Part shown: one piece after another, positions 14,196-16,196 of the stretch
Position numbering within the stretch: position 1 is the stretch's first letter
How the letters are laid out: each line of letters begins with the position of its first letter
NCBI GenBank assembly: GCA_001564255.1
Contig: LKNC01000024.1
Coordinates: forward strand, 1-16,196
Direction: 5' to 3'
Source of the DNA: Natrialbaceae archaeon Tc-Br11_E2g1
GTDB taxonomy: Archaea; Halobacteriota; Halobacteria; Halobacteriales; Natrialbaceae
Length of the DNA stretch: 16,196 nucleotides
Made by a program: the position numbers and the translations under genes
The notes under the pieces: generated by a model
What the model was told of the DNA's origin: nothing
The model's database searches: none
Seen by the model: only the letters and a program-made list of their open reading frames with translations

Positions 14196-15055
14196 TGGAC
14201 CGATACGCGAAGGGGTGGCTGGTCGCCTTCCTCGCCCGGGGAGCGGCCGCGCTCGTCGTCGCCGTCATGCTGTTGGTCGTCGCCGTGACGATCTTCAGAG
14301 GCGGACGCGTTCTCTTGACCGACCCGTCAGTCGCGATTACCCCACCGGGAGCCCGGTACACACTCGAGGCCGAGGGCGGCTTCTTCCACGCGATCGTCGG
14401 GAGTCTCTTCATCGTTATTCCGGCGACGGTCGTCTCGACGATACTCGCGATCTCGACTGCGACCTACCTCCAGAGCGATTACTCGAGTGAGCGGTTTTCC
14501 GAAGCCGTGAACATGTTCCTCAACGTGCTCTGGGGGACACCGCCAATCGTCTACGGGGTGTTCGTCCTGACGGTCATCATCGCGATCGGTGCCCGGACGA
14601 GCCTCTTTTTCGGGATCGTCGCCATCGCGATCTTCCAGTACCCGATCATGACCCGCTACACCGACGAGGCGTTGAACGGTGCGCCCGACTCGGTCAGGGA
14701 GGCCAGCTACGGCCTCGGTGCGACACGGTTCGAGACTGCCGTGATAACCGCGCGTTCGGCTCTGCCGGGTGTCATCGCCGGGATCATCATGGGCTTTGCC
14801 CGCGGGATCGGCGACGCCGCGACCGTCCTCTTTACCGCCGGCCGGAGTAACACGATGCCGAGTGGGCCCTTCGACGGCTCGACGACGTTGCCGATCCTCA
14901 TCTTCGACAACGCGAGAGCCCCCAACGACGAGCTGCGCGCACAGGCCTATGCGGCGTCGTTTCTCCTCATCGTCGCCGTCCTCGTACTGATCGTCGTCTC
15001 GAAACGACTCGCCGGACGCTACGCACGCTACACACCAGGAGGCAGACACTCATGA
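14195..15055 (+). CDS. pstA: Phosphate ABC transporter permease PstA
   Basis: The 286-residue permease is the second membrane subunit of the importer. It begins MDRYAKGWLVAF, with hydrophobic segments near residues 8-32, 67-90, 103-125, 128-143, 185-210 and 253-272. The EAA-type loop NGAPDSVREASYGLGATRFETAVI (about 157-180) is intact and contains the expected glycine. The ATG at 14195 overlaps the pstC TGA by one base and has a strong Shine-Dalgarno site. The 3' end overlaps pstB by four bases (ATGA). Such overlaps imply coupled translation and equal subunit supply. Confidence 0.94.
   Translation: MDRYAKGWLVAFLARGAAALVVAVMLLVVAVTIFRGGRVLLTDPSVAITPPGARYTLEAEGGFFHAIVGSLFIVIPATVVSTILAISTATYLQSDYSSERFSEAVNMFLNVLWGTPPIVYGVFVLTVIIAIGARTSLFFGIVAIAIFQYPIMTRYTDEALNGAPDSVREASYGLGATRFETAVITARSALPGVIAGIIMGFARGIGDAATVLFTAGRSNTMPSGPFDGSTTLPILIFDNARAPNDELRAQAYAASFLLIVAVLVLIVVSKRLAGRYARYTPGGRHS
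15037..15042 (+). promoter_or_regulatory. Shine-Dalgarno site for pstB
   Basis: AGGAGG lies nine bases before the pstB ATG at 15052, inside the end of pstA. Internal operon genes use Shine-Dalgarno sites while first genes here look leaderless. Confidence 0.75.
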
Positions 15056-15885
15056 CTGACGCTGCACTCACCACCGAAAACCTCGCCGTAACGTACACCG
15101 GAGACCAACTCGTCGAAGCCGTCAACGGCGTCGACCTCGAGTTCGCCGAAAACCGTCTGACGGCCATCATCGGCCCCTCCGGCTGTGGCAAGTCGACGCT
15201 GTTGAAGTCGCTCAACCGCCTCCACGAAATCCAGCCGAACGCCGAGATCACCGGGGAGGTCTACTTAGGTGATGAGCCGTTGTACGACACCGACGACCCA
15301 CTTCCGGAGATCCGCCGGCGGGTGGGCTACGTTCCACAGACACCGACGGCACTGCCGCTGTCGATCTACGAGAACGTCGCCTACGGTTTGAAGCTTCACG
15401 GCGACTATTCGAAGGAGGAACTCGACGATCTGATCGAGGAGTACCTCCGGAAGGTGAACCTCTGGGAGGAAGTAGGGGACCGACTCGATGCCCCCGGCGC
15501 GGAACTGTCGACCGGACAGATCCAGCGGCTCTGTCTCGCCCGCTCGCTCGCGGTCGAACCCGAGGTCTTGCTGTGTGACGAAGTGACCTCCGCGCTCGAT
15601 CCGGTTTCAGCAGAAACCGTCGAGGGGACCCTCGAGGACCTCAAAGAGGAGTACACGATCGTCATGGTCACTCACAGCATGGGTCAGGCGAGACGGATCG
15701 CCGACGACGTGGTGTTCCTTTATCTCGGGGAGGTCGTCGAGAGCGCCGACGCGGAGACGTTCTTTACCAGCCCACGGGACGACCGGACGAAACAGTTCCT
15801 CCACGGGGACACCGTGGTCGACCACGACGAACCGGCACCGTCCGACACGGCATCAAAACCTACCGCTCATCCCCGTAAGCCGTAA
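15052..15885 (+). CDS. pstB: Phosphate ABC transporter ATP-binding protein
   Basis: The 277-residue ATPase drives the PstCA channel. Walker A is GPSGCGKST (41-49). The Q-loop is YVPQTPTALPLSIYENVAYG (93-112), the PstB-type sequence. The ABC signature is LSTGQIQRL (152-160), where canonical PstB has LSGGQQQRL. Walker B and D-loop are LLCDEVTSALDP (173-184), with Val in place of the usual Pro; the catalytic Glu177 is present. The switch histidine is His208. About 25 C-terminal residues form a polar extension. The substitutions spare the essential Ser153, Lys48, Asp176 and Glu177, so activity is expected. It is the last gene of the operon; phoU, which often follows, is absent and a tRNA gene comes next on the other strand. 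Confidence 0.95.
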   Translation: MTDAALTTENLAVTYTGDQLVEAVNGVDLEFAENRLTAIIGPSGCGKSTLLKSLNRLHEIQPNAEITGEVYLGDEPLYDTDDPLPEIRRRVGYVPQTPTALPLSIYENVAYGLKLHGDYSKEELDDLIEEYLRKVNLWEEVGDRLDAPGAELSTGQIQRLCLARSLAVEPEVLLCDEVTSALDPVSAETVEGTLEDLKEEYTIVMVTHSMGQARRIADDVVFLYLGEVVESADAETFFTSPRDDRTKQFLHGDTVVDHDEPAPSDTASKPTAHPRKP

Positions 15886-15924
15886 GATGAATTTTCCTGA
15901 CTGTCCGATCGTCTTTCAAGGATT

Positions 15925-15939
15925 CCCGTCGCTCACGGG
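15925..15939. terminator. Hairpin between pstB and the tRNA gene
   Basis: CCCGT and ACGGG form a perfect 5-bp stem with a 5-base loop. On the minus strand it follows the tRNA and its T-rich tail. On the plus strand it lies about 40 bases after the pstB stop, itself followed by TTTT at 15892-15895. A bidirectional terminator is possible; archaeal termination depends more on T-tracts. Confidence 0.3.
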
Positions 15940-15952
15940 TTCGTTCGGCACG

Positions 15953-15958
15953 AAAATA
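15953..15958 (-). terminator. T-rich terminator after tRNA-Val
   Basis: The minus strand reads TATTTT directly after the tRNA 3' end. Short T-runs are the usual archaeal termination signal for tRNA genes. Confidence 0.5.
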
Positions 15959-15959
15959 G

Positions 15960-16034
15960 TGGGTTGGGGCAGATTTGAACTGCCGGCCTCCTCCATGTCA
16001 AGGAGGTGTCATAACCAGACTAGACCACCAACCC
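15960..16034 (-). tRNA. tRNA-Val (anticodon GAC)
   Basis: A complete 75-base cloverleaf is present on the minus strand. The acceptor stem GGGTTGG pairs with CCAACCC and the discriminator is A at 15960. The anticodon stem CCTCC/GGAGG encloses the loop TTGACAT, giving anticodon GAC (plus-strand 15997-15999), which reads the valine codon GUC. The T-arm is GGCAG-TTCAAAT-CTGCC. The D-stem shows three standard pairs, with a T-T opposition in the fourth position. There is no intron and CCA is not encoded. GUC is the favoured valine codon in this window, so this should be a heavily used tRNA. Confidence 0.96.
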
Positions 16035-16196
16035 TGATTCGGCGTACATCGTGGCGTCGCGTGCCACCTCGCTCGCGTTCGTTCGTTGTGTCCACCCGTA
16101 ATTGAAGGTTTCGAATTGAACGGCGCTCGCGAACCGTTACACCCGGGCACGATCGCGTCACCACGGGCGGTCCCGAGAGGGGCTCGTCAACGCCCC
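16035..16196. other. Region upstream of the tRNA with no recognised gene
   Basis: No convincing coding frame is seen to the window end. GTGGC (16051-16055) and GCCAC (16063-16067) can form a hairpin just upstream of the tRNA 5' end. An A/T-rich patch at about 16098-16119 contains AATTGAA and AATTGAAC and may be a promoter, though it lies over 60 bases from the mature tRNA end. Confidence 0.4.

Noticed and set aside
15960..16034. tRNA-Val as an integration site for a mobile element
   Set aside because: I see no integrase gene and no second copy of the tRNA 3' end within the window.
15887..16105. A 72-codon frame running over the tRNA gene
   Set aside because: It covers the tRNA in antisense and has no protein features.
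1..16196. High frequency of CTCGAG and TCGA
   Set aside because: Most copies are Leu-Glu codon pairs (CTC GAG) or Asp/Val/Glu codon junctions in acidic haloarchaeal proteins, so codon use explains them.

Overview
The window looks like chromosomal DNA from a halophilic archaeon (class Halobacteria). It is GC-rich, its soluble proteins are acidic, it carries archaeal replication proteins (an Nre-family protein and the large subunit of clamp loader RFC), and it has a twin-arginine lipoprotein. Most start codons have an A/T-rich TATA-like element about 27 bases upstream, as expected for leaderless haloarchaeal transcripts. The genus cannot be settled from the sequence alone.

Layout. Positions 1-2252 hold the 3' part of an nre DNA-repair gene followed by rfcL; both proteins end in a PCNA-binding (PIP) motif. 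Next come a cobyric acid synthase gene (2338-3861) and a convergent ribbon-helix-helix regulator (minus strand, 3867-4271), which is divergent from an unknown membrane protein with an acidic tail (4434-5075). An MTH865-family small protein (5139-5390) and a two-CBS-domain protein (5582-5989) follow. The minus strand then carries, in transcription order from the right, thioredoxin-like (9810-10160), cupin (9271-9768), gcvT and gcvH (7728-9213), a winged-helix regulator (7213-7569) and a four-helix membrane protein (6130-7128). A NYN-domain putative nuclease (10252-10722) is divergent from the thioredoxin-like gene. A 45-residue small membrane ORF sits 3 bases before a YeiH/UPF0324 transporter (10844-11968). 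After a 311-base gap comes a tightly coupled pstS-pstC-pstA-pstB phosphate-uptake operon (12280-15885). A tRNA-Val(GAC) gene lies on the minus strand at 15960-16034.

Functional groupings. nre and rfcL both act with PCNA on DNA. gcvT and gcvH encode two of the parts of the glycine cleavage system; the P-protein and lipoamide dehydrogenase are not in the window. PstSCAB is a complete high-affinity phosphate ABC importer, but phoU does not follow it. The remaining genes look like individually promoted housekeeping or conserved haloarchaeal genes. I see no CRISPR array, insertion sequence, prophage or obvious defence island. The least explained elements are the small ORF joined to yeiH, the two unknown membrane proteins, the RHH regulator with a palindrome on its own promoter, and a 10-base tandem duplication inside the CBS gene.
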